DNA of 56,454 bases from Candidatus Eisenbacteria bacterium (lineage in GTDB: Bacteria > Orphanbacterota > Orphanbacteria > Orphanbacterales > Orphanbacteraceae), in NCBI GenBank assembly GCA_016930695.1, contig JAFGGD010000027.1, positions 1 through 56,454 on the forward strand. Reading direction: 5' to 3'. Under the pieces are notes generated by a model. That model was not told the origin of the DNA. It did not search any database and saw only the letters and a list, made by a program, of their open reading frames with translations. Shown here in pieces: positions 31,286 through 40,823 of the stretch. Made by a program: the position numbers and the translations under genes. Within the stretch, counting starts at the first letter, position 1. Every line of letters begins with the position of its first letter.

Positions 31286-31321
31286 TGACGAACCGGGCGT
31301 AACCATGGTACCGTCCTCGGG

Positions 31322-32413
31322 ATGAGCCGACTGTACCGCAGCGTCGTCCGCCCCCTTTTCTTCCGTTTCGACCCGGAGAGGGTCCACGAGACGGTGATGG
31401 GCGCGATGCCTCTCCTGCCGATCCGGACGCCCCGCGCCCGGCCCCGCCTTCGCGCGCGGGTCTTCGGTCTCGATTTTCCCCATCCCGTCGGTCTCGCCGC
31501 CGGCTTCGACAAGGAGGGGCGGTTCCCGGGGGCCCTCTCCCGTATCGGCTTCGGCCACATCGAGGTGGGGACGGCGACGCCGCGCCCCCAGGAGGGGAAT
31601 CCGAAACCGAGGCTTTTCCGCGTCCCGGAGCACGAGGCGCTCGTGAACCGGATGGGCTTCAACAATCCCGGAGCGGAGAAAGTGGGGGAACATCTGCGGG
31701 GGCTCCCCGCGCGGGAGAGTCGCCGCTACGTGGTCGGAGCGAACGTGGGAAAACAGAGGGAGACTTCGCTGGAGGACGCGGCGGAGGATTACATCGCCGC
31801 GGCGATCCCCTTCCTTTCGGTGGCGGACTATCTGGTCGTGAACATCAGCTCTCCCAATACACCGGGGCTTCGCGCCCTGGAAACGGCGGAGAAGCTGCGT
31901 CCTCTTCTGGAGGCTGTCCGCCGCGCCGCCGAGGAACGGGCCGGCGCCGGGAAGCCCCCCCTCTTGGCGAAGCTCTCGCCGGACCTTTCCGACGACGCGC
32001 TCGGCGCCTCCGCCGTCGCCGTCCGGGACGCTGGCTTCGACGGGCTCGTGGTGACCAACACCTCCGTCGATCTCTCCCCTCTCGGAGGCGGCGCCCCGGA
32101 GGGGGGAGGCGGTCTTTCGGGACGCCCCCTCGCCGGAAGAGCGCTCGACGCGGTCCGGATCGCGCGCTCCGCGCTCGCCGGCGCGATCCCGATCATCGGC
32201 GTGGGGGGAATCTTCAGCGGCGAGGACGCCTACCGCAGGATCCGCGCGGGCGCCTCTCTCGTCCAGCTGTACACCGGGTTCATCTATGAGGGGCCTTGGA
32301 TGGTTCGCCGGCTGCTGCGCGATTTGGACCGGCTTCTCGAAAGGGACGGTTTCCGGAATGTCGCCGAGGCGGTCGGAACGGAGCGTCCCGGAGACCGACT
32401 TAGCGGAAGTTGA
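31322..32413 (+). CDS. pyrD: Dihydroorotate dehydrogenase (quinone), class 2
   Basis: A 363-residue membrane-associated FMN enzyme that oxidises dihydroorotate to orotate and passes electrons to quinone. The N-terminal amphipathic stretch (LYRSVVRPLFFRFDPERVHE) is the quinone-binding extension of class 2. Catalytic serines lie in NISSPNTPGLR (174-184), and the FMN phosphate loop is IGVGGIFSGEDA. It is divergent from ugd, and its end overlaps the end of the converging metallo-hydrolase gene by 14 bases. Confidence 0.97.
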   Translation: MSRLYRSVVRPLFFRFDPERVHETVMGAMPLLPIRTPRARPRLRARVFGLDFPHPVGLAAGFDKEGRFPGALSRIGFGHIEVGTATPRPQEGNPKPRLFRVPEHEALVNRMGFNNPGAEKVGEHLRGLPARESRRYVVGANVGKQRETSLEDAAEDYIAAAIPFLSVADYLVVNISSPNTPGLRALETAEKLRPLLEAVRRAAEERAGAGKPPLLAKLSPDLSDDALGASAVAVRDAGFDGLVVTNTSVDLSPLGGGAPEGGGGLSGRPLAGRALDAVRIARSALAGAIPIIGVGGIFSGEDAYRRIRAGASLVQLYTGFIYEGPWMVRRLLRDLDRLLERDGFRNVAEAVGTERPGDRLSGS

Positions 32414-33173
32414 GCACCTCCCCCTCCCTCTCCTGCTCGGCGACGATCACCTTCACCCCACTCCGCCCGCAGCGGCGAAGCGCATCGCACGCGCCCTTCA
32501 TGGCGAGGGCGGGGCGGTTATTCTCTTTGGAAAGATGGGCGAGGATCACCGCTTCCAATCCGTCGTGGGCGGCGGCGACCAGGGCGTTCCCGGAAGCCCT
32601 GTTCGAGAGGTGGCCGAAATCGCCGCGGATCCGTTCCTTCAGAAACCAAGGATAAGAGCCGTCCCGGAGAAGGTCCTCGTCGTGATTCGACTCGAGGATC
32701 AGGACGCGGGCGCCGCCGATCCTCTCCAGGACCGCGTCGTCCACTCGACCGAGATCGGTGGCGACGGCCACCGATCCGGCGTCGCTCTCCAGAACCACGC
32801 CGATCGGCTCCGCCGCGTCGTGGGGGGTCGGGAAGGGGAGGATCCGGAAGGGGCCGATCGCGAAGGGGCGCCCCGGATCGAGGGGACGGAACGGTCCCGG
32901 TCCCGGCCGGCGGATGCCCTCCCAAGTGCCGGGCGTCGCCCAGACCGGGAGATCGTGCCGTTTACGGAGCACCGCGAGCCCCGCGGTGTGGTCGGTGTGC
33001 TCATGGGTGACGACGATCCCCTCCAACTCGCCGGGGGACGCGCCGATCCGATCCAGCGCCCGGAGAAGGCGGGTCGCCGGGATACCGCAATCGACCAGAA
33101 CCGCCGAGCCCTCCGCCCGAATCCAATAGGCGTTTCCCCGGCTCCCGCTTCCGATCGCGCAGACGTCAAGCAT
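32400..33173 (-). CDS. MBL-fold metallo-hydrolase, YycJ/WalJ-like
   Basis: A 257-residue metallo-beta-lactamase-fold protein started at the ATG at 33173. The metal motif is T-H57-E-H59-T-D61-H62, with further ligands in PTPHDAAEP and ESNHDEDLL. SGSRGNAYWI near the N-terminus is the signature of the YycJ/WalJ subgroup, thought to be DNA 5'-exonuclease-like in some bacteria. It overlaps the end of pyrE by 8 bases, so it is probably co-transcribed with pyrF and pyrE. Confidence 0.85.
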   Translation of the reverse strand: MLDVCAIGSGSRGNAYWIRAEGSAVLVDCGIPATRLLRALDRIGASPGELEGIVVTHEHTDHTAGLAVLRKRHDLPVWATPGTWEGIRRPGPGPFRPLDPGRPFAIGPFRILPFPTPHDAAEPIGVVLESDAGSVAVATDLGRVDDAVLERIGGARVLILESNHDEDLLRDGSYPWFLKERIRGDFGHLSNRASGNALVAAAHDGLEAVILAHLSKENNRPALAMKGACDALRRCGRSGVKVIVAEQEREGEVLNFR

Positions 33174-33744
33174 CGTCCCCGCGGCTCCCCGGTTCGTCGA
33201 TCGGAATCCCCTCGCGGCAGAGAGGGCAGCTCGCCGGATCGTAGACGGCGAGTTCGAGGGTCGCCGCCGGACGGAAGGGGACGGGAATGCGGGCCCGCCC
33301 TTCGGAGCGGTCCACCAGGGCCGCGACGGCGACCACCTTCGCGCCGAGCCGCTCCGCCATGTCGATGACGGAACGGAGGGAGCCGCCCGTAGTGACCACG
33401 TCCTCCACCACCGCCACCGGTTCGCCCGGCGCCAGGCGGAACCCGCGGCGGAGGAGGAACCGGTCCTCCCGGCGCTCCGCGAAAATGGCTCGGGCGCCGA
33501 GAGCCCGGGCCGTCTCATGGCCGATCACGATTCCCCCCAGCGCGGGAGCGAGAATCGTCCGCGGGCCGAACTCCCGGATCAGGTCGGCCAGGGTCTCGCC
33601 GGCTTTCTCGGCGAGGGGCGGGCGGCTCAGGAGAAGCGCCGATTGCAGGTATCGCTCGGCGTGCTTGCCCGAGCGGAGCAGAAAGTGTCCCCGGAGGAGC
33701 GCACCCTCCCGTTCGTAAAGTCCGAGCAGTTCCTCACCGCGCAC
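33166..33744 (-). CDS. pyrE: Orotate phosphoribosyltransferase
   Basis: A 192-residue PRTase that joins orotate and PRPP to give OMP. The PRPP-binding motif is VEDVVTTGGSLRSV (about 112-125), preceded by the flexible-loop basic stretch AERREDRFLLRRGF. The C-terminal extension with a CPLC motif is typical of the longer PyrE group. It overlaps pyrF by 11 bases and so works directly with its decarboxylase partner. Confidence 0.96.
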   Translation of the reverse strand: MRGEELLGLYEREGALLRGHFLLRSGKHAERYLQSALLLSRPPLAEKAGETLADLIREFGPRTILAPALGGIVIGHETARALGARAIFAERREDRFLLRRGFRLAPGEPVAVVEDVVTTGGSLRSVIDMAERLGAKVVAVAALVDRSEGRARIPVPFRPAATLELAVYDPASCPLCREGIPIDEPGSRGDDA

Positions 33745-34423
33745 GTTCCATCTCCTCCAGGATCGCCTCCGCCGCCCGGAGCGGGTCGGCGGCTGTGGTT
33801 ATGGGGCGGCCGATCACCAAAACGTCGGCGCCGGCGCGGACCGCTTCGGCCGGCGTGGCGGTTCGCGCCTGATCGTGGGCGGGCGTCCCGGCGGGACGGA
33901 TGCCCGGCGTCACCACGAGAAAACGCTCCCCGCCGATCGAGCGCGCCCTCTCCGCCTCACGGGCCGAGACGACGACGCCGTCCATTCCCGTCTCCCGCGA
34001 CAGAAGGGCGATCCGCTCCACCTCCCCGGCCGTCTCCGGCCCGGAACGGCTGGTGAGAACGGTCACCGCGAGCAGTTTCGTGCCCGCCTCCCCCCGCGCC
34101 CCGGCCGCGGCGCGGAGCATCTCCTCCCCTCCGGAACCGTGGAGCGTCAGCATCCGGACATCCAGCGCCGCGGCGGAACGCACCGCCCCCGCCACGGTGG
34201 ACGGGATGTCGTGATATTTACCATCCAGAAAGACGCCGCCCCCCCGAGCGGAGATCTCCCGGACGAGTCCGGGTCCGAAACGGGTGAACAGTTCCAGCCC
34301 GACTTTATACAGGCCGATCCGCCCGCGGAGGAGATCCACCATCTCCAACGCGCGCCGGTCGTCCATCCCGTCCAGCGCGAGCGCGATTTCCGCTTTTCCG
34401 TCCATCGGAGCAACACCTATCAT
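33734..34423 (-). CDS. pyrF: Orotidine 5'-phosphate decarboxylase
   Basis: A 229-residue TIM barrel that decarboxylates OMP to UMP. The catalytic tetrad is K40, D67, K69 and D72 (VFLDGKYHDIPST). The phosphate-gripping end is VTPGIRP and IGRPITTAADP. The start at 34423 is chosen because GGGGAAAAG lies upstream; a second ATG at 34405 is possible. Divergent from the marR gene across a 216-base region. Confidence 0.95.
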   Translation of the reverse strand: MIGVAPMDGKAEIALALDGMDDRRALEMVDLLRGRIGLYKVGLELFTRFGPGLVREISARGGGVFLDGKYHDIPSTVAGAVRSAAALDVRMLTLHGSGGEEMLRAAAGARGEAGTKLLAVTVLTSRSGPETAGEVERIALLSRETGMDGVVVSAREAERARSIGGERFLVVTPGIRPAGTPAHDQARTATPAEAVRAGADVLVIGRPITTAADPLRAAEAILEEMERAR

Positions 34424-34462
34424 AATCGTCTTTTCCCCGCCACCGCTTTTCCCTGGGGCCGG

Positions 34463-34491
34463 TTGACAGTTTGGGGGACCGGTGCTAGGGT
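34463..34491 (+). promoter_or_regulatory. Sigma70-like promoter toward marR
   Basis: Plus strand: perfect -35 TTGACA (34463-34468), 17-bp spacer, -10 TAGGGT (34486-34491). A second TTGACA at 34547-34552 with AATAAG 15 bases on (34568) may be another promoter nearer the marR ATG at 34640. Confidence 0.42.
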
Positions 34492-34639
34492 TCCCGAAAC
34501 GTATTCGGCTGGAACATGATTGCTTACAAGATCGGCATGATAAAGGTTGACAAAAGGGGTCCGATGCAATAAGTAAAAGGTACATGGGTTAAGCCTACGG
34601 GCGCTCGGGTCCAGCGCCTGATTTCCAAAGGAGGAGCAA

Positions 34640-35077
34640 ATGGCTGCCACGAAGAAGGTAACGGCCGACACATGGGTCCGGTTGACCCAGAGCTATCACT
34701 TAGCACAAAAGCAATGCCGTGATTCGCTGCGCGGGTCGGGATTGACCCAGCCGCAGTTCGAGGTCCTCGCTCAGATAGCCGGCGAGGAGGGCATTCCACT
34801 CACCCGAATCGGCGAGAACCTGCTGGTCACCGGCGGGAACATCACGGGAATAGTCGACCGCCTCGAAAAGGGCGGGCTGGTGAAGCGGAAACGGGACAAG
34901 GAAGACCGGCGGATCATCCGCGCTTTCTTTACAGCAAAGGGGAAGAAGCTGTACCAGCAGGCCACCCCGTCCTATGACCGGTTCCTGAAGATGTCTTTCG
35001 GCGATCTGACCCCGGGCGATCACGTCAAGCTTCAGAAGGTTCTGGATCAGCTCCGCAAGAAGCTCGACGTGGAGTAA
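34640..35077 (+). CDS. MarR-family transcriptional regulator
   Basis: A 145-residue winged-helix regulator with AAAGGAGG upstream of the ATG at 34640. The helix-turn-helix is PLTRIGENLLVTGGNITGIV (about 54-73) and the wing KRKRDKEDRRIIRAFFTAKG. MarR dimers bind palindromes in divergent promoters and release on binding small aromatic ligands or oxidation. Its divergent position makes pyrF and its own gene possible targets, but no clear operator palindrome was found. Confidence 0.93.
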   Translation: MAATKKVTADTWVRLTQSYHLAQKQCRDSLRGSGLTQPQFEVLAQIAGEEGIPLTRIGENLLVTGGNITGIVDRLEKGGLVKRKRDKEDRRIIRAFFTAKGKKLYQQATPSYDRFLKMSFGDLTPGDHVKLQKVLDQLRKKLDVE

Positions 35078-35095
35078 AGCCCGGCGGGGGGTGCA

Positions 35096-36871
35096 TCACC
35101 GGAAGGTGTAGACGAGGTTCGTGCTGCGGATTTCGTCGATCGGCTCCGGAATGTACCGGCATTGGAAAGCTGCGGCGAGGGCGGGTCCATTGAGGACCGG
35201 ATTGTCGGAACGGACGATTCGGGCCTCGAAGACCCTGCCCTCGCCGTTTACGTCGACCTCCACCTCGACGGTTCCCCGAACCGGTTCGTCCTCCTCCGCG
35301 AGCAGGGGTTTTTCCGGCTCCACCCGCGTTTGAATGCGAAGCGGCGCCGGCGGCCCCTCGAACCGCAACTCCCCTTCCCAGCGCGTAGCGCTTCTCATGG
35401 CCGTGGGGACATCGTCTCCCTCCTCGACGATCATCGCGACCGCAGTGGTCTCCACCGCCGCCGTGTCCTCCGGAGGGTGCGCCTCGTCCCAGAGCGCGAT
35501 CCAGACCTCGAGCGATTCCGCGGGAGGCGCCACTTCCCCCCGATCGACGAGCTCCCGCGCCGTGAAGCTCCGCGGATACCCCCGGACGGCGCGCAGCATC
35601 AGTGAGTCCTCGTTCGGTTCCTCGGTAAATCCGTGCCGCGACAGATACACCCGGGCGGCCAGCGCACGCGGCGCGTAGGGAGAATCCGGAAAACGTTCAG
35701 TCACAAAGCGATAGCGCCGGCGGGCTCCCTCGGGTTTCCGGAAAAAGAAGAACTCGCTCTCGGCGAGGAGAAACTCGATCTCGGCCGTGTCCGCCGCCTC
35801 CTCCTCATAGGCGCGCTCCAGGCGGATGTACTCGCTCAGATTCCGGGAGACCCGGGCCGCCTCGTTTTTCTTCTCCTCCTCGACGGGATGCTGCCCCACC
35901 AGGCGGAACGCCGCGGCGGCGGAATCCTTGTTGTCCAACTCGTTCAAATAGAGTTCACCGAGGAGATAAGCGATCTCCCCCGCCGGTTCCGAGGAAGGAG
36001 CCTCAACGAGAGCGGCGCGAAGGGAGTCGACCGCCTCCTCCAGGCGTCCCTCGCCGAGCATGGATCGCGCTTCCTGCAGCTCGATTCGCAACGTGTCGGC
36101 GCGCGTACGGACCTCGGCGCGGGTCTCCTCCAGCGTCTCGTATGCCTCGTCGTAGCGCCCTTCGCGCGCCAGGGCGTCCGCCATGGCCAGGGAACTCTCC
36201 AGTCGTACTTTTTCATCGAGAAGCGGATTGTTCAGCTGCCGGGCATACGCCTCGTACGATTCCCGCCACTTCCCGGACCGCGCGTAGGACCGGCCCAGCA
36301 GCCCCAGGACCTCGTCCCGGCGTTCGCCGCCGTCGGTCAGCTCCAGGTATGCCTCGAAACCCTCCGCCGCTTTTTCATAGCGGCCGAGCCGATGCTCCAC
36401 CAGAGCGAGGAGGTAGAGCGCCTCCTTGCGGAGTTCCTTCTTCCCCCCCTCTCGAAAGACCTCCAGCACGGGGACGGCCTCGGCGTAGCGTTCCATCGCC
36501 ACCAGGGTCCGCGCCTTCTGGAATCGCGCCTGGCGCACCAGATTCGAGTTGGGGTAGTAGTTCAGGATCTCGTCGAACTTACGGAGCGCCGCCAGATAAT
36601 CCCCCTTGGCGTAAAAACATTTGCCCATCAACAATATGGCGTCGTCCACCCATCGGGAATCGGGATACTCGATGATCACCTTGGCGCACTTGCGCATCGC
36701 CTTTTCGTATAAATCCAGCCCCACGCTCTCCCGCTTTTCCGGCGCGACGTTCCGACGGGATCTCTCCGCCTCCTCGTAGAACTGATTGGCGTGATAGAGC
36801 GTGTTGTAGTAGGCGCACCCCGCCGTCGCGATCGTTCCGGCAAGGAGAGCGAAAAGGAGAAACCGTTTCAT
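35096..36871 (-). CDS. TPR lipoprotein with C-terminal TonB-like domain
   Basis: A 591-residue lipoprotein (lipobox ATAG-C19). Residues about 25-450 are TPR-like helical repeats (e.g. GDYLAALRKFDEILNYYPNS, GRYEKAAEGFEAYLEL), partly similar to the BamD/YbgF outer-membrane assembly type. The last 85 residues (TRVEPEKPLLAEEDEPVRG, then VEVDVNGEGRVFEARIVRS and NPVLNGPALAAAFQCRYIP) match the TonB C-terminal fold. TonB normally has an inner-membrane anchor; here the anchor is a lipid. Its ATG overlaps the pyrC stop (ATGA), so it is the last gene of the pyr chain. It may be a cell-envelope scaffold. Confidence 0.82.
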   Translation of the reverse strand: MKRFLLFALLAGTIATAGCAYYNTLYHANQFYEEAERSRRNVAPEKRESVGLDLYEKAMRKCAKVIIEYPDSRWVDDAILLMGKCFYAKGDYLAALRKFDEILNYYPNSNLVRQARFQKARTLVAMERYAEAVPVLEVFREGGKKELRKEALYLLALVEHRLGRYEKAAEGFEAYLELTDGGERRDEVLGLLGRSYARSGKWRESYEAYARQLNNPLLDEKVRLESSLAMADALAREGRYDEAYETLEETRAEVRTRADTLRIELQEARSMLGEGRLEEAVDSLRAALVEAPSSEPAGEIAYLLGELYLNELDNKDSAAAAFRLVGQHPVEEEKKNEAARVSRNLSEYIRLERAYEEEAADTAEIEFLLAESEFFFFRKPEGARRRYRFVTERFPDSPYAPRALAARVYLSRHGFTEEPNEDSLMLRAVRGYPRSFTARELVDRGEVAPPAESLEVWIALWDEAHPPEDTAAVETTAVAMIVEEGDDVPTAMRSATRWEGELRFEGPPAPLRIQTRVEPEKPLLAEEDEPVRGTVEVEVDVNGEGRVFEARIVRSDNPVLNGPALAAAFQCRYIPEPIDEIRSTNLVYTFR

Positions 36872-38190
36872 CCGTTCCCTTCCGGGGGAAACAACGAGGA
36901 CGGGCCGTTCCGGTCCGGGCCCTCGATCCAACGATCCCCGATCAGAACCGCCCGCACCGCGCCGAAGAGCCGCTCCCCGGCGAAGGGAGTGTTCCGGGAG
37001 AGGGAGCGGAAGCGGGAGGCGTCCACCACCCGGGATTCCTCGGGATCGAAAAGGGTGAGCGACGCCTCCGCCCCCTCCGCGATCCCCGGGAAATCGATCC
37101 CGAGCACCCGCGCGGGCCCGGCGGTGAATCGCTCCACCAGCGTGGCGAGATCGAGATGGCCGGTGCGAACCAGGTAGGTGATCATCGAGGCGAGGGCGGT
37201 TTCGAGGCCGATCACGCCGAAAGGCGCGCCGTCGAACTCCACTTCCTTCTCGTGCGAAGGATGGGGGGCGTGATCGGTGGCGATCGCGTCGATCACCCCC
37301 TCAGCCAGCCCGCGGCGGAGCGCGTCCCTGTCCTCGGCGGTGCGGAGGGGCGGGTTCATCTTCCGGTTCGTGTCGTAGCCGGCGAGGCACTGTTCGGTGA
37401 GGGCCAGATAGTGGGGCGCCGTCTCGGCGGTGACCGCCAGGCCGCGCTCTTTGGCGCGCCGCACGATCTCGACCGATCCGGCGGCGGAGAGATGGGCGAC
37501 ATGGAGCCTGCCGCCGGTCAGCTCGGCGAGCCGCACGTCCCGGTCGACGGCGACCGTTTCCGCCTCGGCGGGAATCCCCCGGAGGCCGAGACGGGTGCTC
37601 ATCGCCCCCTCGTTCATCACGCCGCCGCGGCTGAGCGCCCTCTCCTCGGAATGGGAGATGACCGGCACGCCGAAGGGGCGGGCGTATTCCAGGGCGCGGC
37701 GCATGAGGCACGCGTCTCCGACCGGATCCCCGTCGTCGGAGAAGGCCGCGGCGCCGGCGCGAACCAGCTCGCCCATCTCGGAGAGCCGCTCCCCCCGGCG
37801 GCCCACCGAGATGGCGGCCACGGGGAGCACCCGGACCGGACCGGCCGCGGAGGCACGGGCGAACACGTTGCGGATCGATGCCGCGTCGTCCAGAGGAGGA
37901 TCGGTGTTCGGCATGCAAGCCACCACGCCGAACCCCCCCGCGGCGGCGGCCGCCGTCCCCGAGGCGATGGTCTCCGCGTCCTCGCGACCCGGCTCGCGCA
38001 GATGCACGTGAGCATCGATGAAGGAGGGGGAAAGCACGAGTCCCTTCCCGTCGACGACGCGCATTCCCTCCTCCGGCTCGATCACGCCGCCCACTCCGCG
38101 GATTCTGCCGTCCGCGACCAGCAGATCCCCCTTCTCGTCGAGACCGTGGGAGGGATCGAGGAGCCTCGCGCCCTTAATTAACCAAGCCAT
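36868..38190 (-). CDS. pyrC: Dihydroorotase, class I
   Basis: A 440-residue amidohydrolase closing carbamoyl aspartate to dihydroorotate. The ATG at 38190 has GAGGTG upstream. The metal motif is D-A-H61-V-H63-L-R-E-P-G; SHSEE and VAHLS give two further histidines and ATDHAPH the catalytic Asp. [15 protein letters not shown] is the class I signature. It overlaps pyrB by 17 bases. This class commonly forms a complex with the ATCase encoded beside it. Confidence 0.96.
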   Translation of the reverse strand: MAWLIKGARLLDPSHGLDEKGDLLVADGRIRGVGGVIEPEEGMRVVDGKGLVLSPSFIDAHVHLREPGREDAETIASGTAAAAAGGFGVVACMPNTDPPLDDAASIRNVFARASAAGPVRVLPVAAISVGRRGERLSEMGELVRAGAAAFSDDGDPVGDACLMRRALEYARPFGVPVISHSEERALSRGGVMNEGAMSTRLGLRGIPAEAETVAVDRDVRLAELTGGRLHVAHLSAAGSVEIVRRAKERGLAVTAETAPHYLALTEQCLAGYDTNRKMNPPLRTAEDRDALRRGLAEGVIDAIATDHAPHPSHEKEVEFDGAPFGVIGLETALASMITYLVRTGHLDLATLVERFTAGPARVLGIDFPGIAEGAEASLTLFDPEESRVVDASRFRSLSRNTPFAGERLFGAVRAVLIGDRWIEGPDRNGPSSLFPPEGNG

Positions 38191-39115
38191 CGCGCACCTC
38201 ACCGCCGGAAAGCAGGTAGATCACCGCCATGCGGACGGCGACGCCGTTGGTCACCTGGTCGAGAATGACCGACCGCGGCCCGTCCGCCACTTCCGGATCG
38301 ATCTCCACGCCCCGGTTCATCGGACCGGGGTGCATGATCAGGCACCGCTCCTTCAGCCGGGCCGCGCGCTCGCGGTTCAGTCCGAAAAGAACGGCGTATT
38401 CCCGAAGCGAGGGGAGGAAAAAACCGTCCTGCCTCTCCCGTTGGATCCGGAGGACCATGACCACGTCGGCGCCCTCCAGTGCGCGATCCAGGTCGGTTTC
38501 GGTCTCCACGCCGAGGGTCGCCACCCCGGGCGGGAGGAAGGTGGAAGGCGCGCAGAGCGTCACCGACGCGCCGAGCGTGCGCAGCCCGAAAACGTTCGAG
38601 CGGGCCACCCGGCTGTGGAGCACGTCGCCGACGATCACCACCCGGAGCCCGTCGAGGGAGCCGAACCACTCCCGCATGGTGAACATGTCGAGCAACCCCT
38701 GGGTCGGATGCTCGTGCGCCCCGTCGCCGGCGTTGATCACGGAGGCGTCGAGCCGTGAGGCGAGGAAGTGCGGGGCGCCCGAGGCGCCGTGCCGCACCAC
38801 CAGGAAATCCATCTTCATCGCCTGCAGGTTTCGCACCGTGTCGAGGAGCGTCTCCCCCTTCTCGAAGCTGGACATCTTCTGCGACACCGAAACCGAGTCG
38901 GCGGAGAGCCGCTTCTCCGCGAGTTCGAAGGAAACGCGCGTCCGGGTGCTCGCCTCGTAGAACAGGTTGACCGCCGTCTTCCCCCGGAGCGTGGGGACCT
39001 TGGGAATCTTCCGCTCCAGGACCTCCTTAAAGGACTCCGCGGTGTTCAAGATCAGTTCGATCTCGTCCCGGGACATCCCCTCCAGGCCGAGCAGATCCTT
39101 TCGGGACAGTCTCAC
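38174..39115 (-). CDS. pyrB: Aspartate carbamoyltransferase catalytic chain
   Basis: A 313-residue ATCase catalytic subunit forming carbamoyl aspartate. The carbamoyl-phosphate site is S56-T-R-T-R60 in [24 protein letters not shown] and the aspartate-binding [12 protein letters not shown] follow, and [12 protein letters not shown] is near the end. No pyrI regulatory subunit gene is present. Overlap with pyrR is 4 bases. Confidence 0.96.
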   Translation of the reverse strand: MRLSRKDLLGLEGMSRDEIELILNTAESFKEVLERKIPKVPTLRGKTAVNLFYEASTRTRVSFELAEKRLSADSVSVSQKMSSFEKGETLLDTVRNLQAMKMDFLVVRHGASGAPHFLASRLDASVINAGDGAHEHPTQGLLDMFTMREWFGSLDGLRVVIVGDVLHSRVARSNVFGLRTLGASVTLCAPSTFLPPGVATLGVETETDLDRALEGADVVMVLRIQRERQDGFFLPSLREYAVLFGLNRERAARLKERCLIMHPGPMNRGVEIDPEVADGPRSVILDQVTNGVAVRMAVIYLLSGGEVRDGLVN

Positions 39116-39654
39116 GTCTTCTTCTCCCGGACTTTCACGGCGTCCTCGCCGTCCTCTTCCGACACGTGAACCACCACCTGCTCGTTCTCCGTCGTCACCA
39201 CCGCCTCACCGACGAAATCGGGGGAGATGGGAAGCTCGCGATGCCCCTGCCGATCGACGAGCACGGTGAGCCAGATCCGCTTCGGCCGCCCGAAATCGAT
39301 GATCTCGTCGATGGCGGCGCGCACGGTTCTTCCTGTATAAAGCACATCGTCCACGAGGACGATCACCTTCTCCTCCACGTCGAAGGGGATGTCGGTCCCC
39401 CGGATCACCGGTTGCGGGCCGATCGCCTGCAGGTCGTCCCGATAGAGGGTGATGTCCACGATGCCCAGGGGAACCTCCCCCCCGGCGATCTTTGCAATCT
39501 CCTCGACCAGCCGGGCGGCCAGGTGCGCTCCCCGGGTCCGGACGCCGACCACCGCCAGATCCTCGGCGCCCCGGTTCTTCTCCAGGATCTCGTGGGCGAG
39601 CCTCGTGATCGCCCACTGCATCTCCCTTTTCGGGAGAACGGTCCTTTCGGTCAT
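39112..39654 (-). CDS. pyrR: PyrR bifunctional regulator / uracil phosphoribosyltransferase
   Basis: A 180-residue PRTase-fold protein with the PRPP motif [20 protein letters not shown] and the PyrR-typical start [26 protein letters not shown]. In Bacillus PyrR binds leader RNA to control attenuation of pyr genes; in Gram-negatives it often acts mainly as an enzyme. No room for a leader exists upstream: the ATG overlaps larC by 4 bases. The order pyrR-pyrB-pyrC resembles that of pseudomonads. Confidence 0.93.
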   Translation of the reverse strand: MTERTVLPKREMQWAITRLAHEILEKNRGAEDLAVVGVRTRGAHLAARLVEEIAKIAGGEVPLGIVDITLYRDDLQAIGPQPVIRGTDIPFDVEEKVIVLVDDVLYTGRTVRAAIDEIIDFGRPKRIWLTVLVDRQGHRELPISPDFVGEAVVTTENEQVVVHVSEEDGEDAVKVREKKT

Positions 39655-40823
39655 TCCCGTCCTTTCTCCGCCTCCGCGATCAGCGCCCGCCAAACATCGA
39701 GAAGCGGGATGTTCCTCTCCCCGGCGATGCGAGCGCAATCCTCGTGCTCCGGCGTGAGCCGAATCCCGCCGCTCGGAAGACGCGCCGCCTTGAAACGAAC
39801 CGAGCCGAAAGGGGTCTCGCGCTCCACCGTCTCCCGGCGGACGACGATTCGATCCGTCTCCCGGACCCGCACGCCGAGCGTCCCCGTCTCCTCCATCAGA
39901 AACCGGACCATCCGGTCCCGGTCCTCCGGCTTCGCGAGCAGGGAGACCCGGTGCCCGGGCCGGTTCTTCTTCATCACCGTCGGAAGAAGAACCGCGTCGA
40001 GAGCCCCTCTCTCCATGGAGCGCTCCACCAGCGCCCCCAGGATCTCGCCGGGCAAATCGTCGAGGTCGGTCTCCAAAAGGATCACCCTCTCCTCGCCGAG
40101 AAGCGATTCTCCCTCGCCGACGGTCACCCGCAACAGGTTGGGCGGGCCCTCACGCTCGGCGGAGCCGAATCCGTAGCCGATCCGCTCCGGGCGGAAGGGG
40201 GGCGGTGGACCGAAACGCTCGGTCAGGCCGACGAGGAGGGCGGCGCCGGTCGGCGTGAGAAGCTCTCCCTCCCGATCGCTCGGCCGGAAGGGACGCCCGC
40301 GGAGAATCTCCAGCGTGGCGGGCGCCGGGACGGGAAGCTCGCCGTGGGCCGCCCGGACCGTGCCGGTGCCGGTGACCGGCGCCGACGCGAAGACCCGCTC
40401 CACGCCGAGCAGCCAGAGGCCGGTCACGGCGCCGACGATGTCGACGATCGCGTCGATCGCCCCCACCTCGTGGAAGTGCACGCGTTCGATCGGCATCCGA
40501 TGGACCTTCGCCTCCGCCCCTCCGAGCAGGCGGAAAACGGCGATCGCCCCCTCCCGAACCGCCTCGGGGAGGTCGGCGGCGCGGATCGCGTCCTCGATCT
40601 CCGGGAGACCGCGGTGGGACGCCTTCTCCTCGGGAACCACGCGCACCCGCGTTCCGCCGATGCCGGAGCGCTCGGTCCGCTCCGCCTCGAGACGGAAACT
40701 TTCGATGGGAAGTGTACGGAGCCGTTCCCGGAGCGCGTCCGCGTCCAGGCCGGCGTCGATCAACGCGCCGAGGATCATGTCGCCGGCGGCGCCGGAGGGG
40801 CCGTCGAAGTAGGCGATCTTCAT
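39651..40823 (-). CDS. larC: Nickel pincer cofactor biosynthesis protein LarC
   Basis: A 390-residue LarC that inserts nickel, using CTP, into the pyridinium-dithiocarboxylate precursor of the pincer cofactor used by lactate racemase and related enzymes. MKIAYFDGPSGAAGDMILGA is the family start. The histidine-rich segment VHRMPIERVHFHEVGAIDA supports metal binding, and TDLDDLPGEILGALVE lies mid-protein. In Lactiplantibacillus larC is split by a programmed frameshift; here the frame is continuous. It overlaps larB by 4 bases. larE and larA are not in the window. Confidence 0.93.
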   Translation of the reverse strand: MKIAYFDGPSGAAGDMILGALIDAGLDADALRERLRTLPIESFRLEAERTERSGIGGTRVRVVPEEKASHRGLPEIEDAIRAADLPEAVREGAIAVFRLLGGAEAKVHRMPIERVHFHEVGAIDAIVDIVGAVTGLWLLGVERVFASAPVTGTGTVRAAHGELPVPAPATLEILRGRPFRPSDREGELLTPTGAALLVGLTERFGPPPPFRPERIGYGFGSAEREGPPNLLRVTVGEGESLLGEERVILLETDLDDLPGEILGALVERSMERGALDAVLLPTVMKKNRPGHRVSLLAKPEDRDRMVRFLMEETGTLGVRVRETDRIVVRRETVERETPFGSVRFKAARLPSGGIRLTPEHEDCARIAGERNIPLLDVWRALIAEAEKGRE

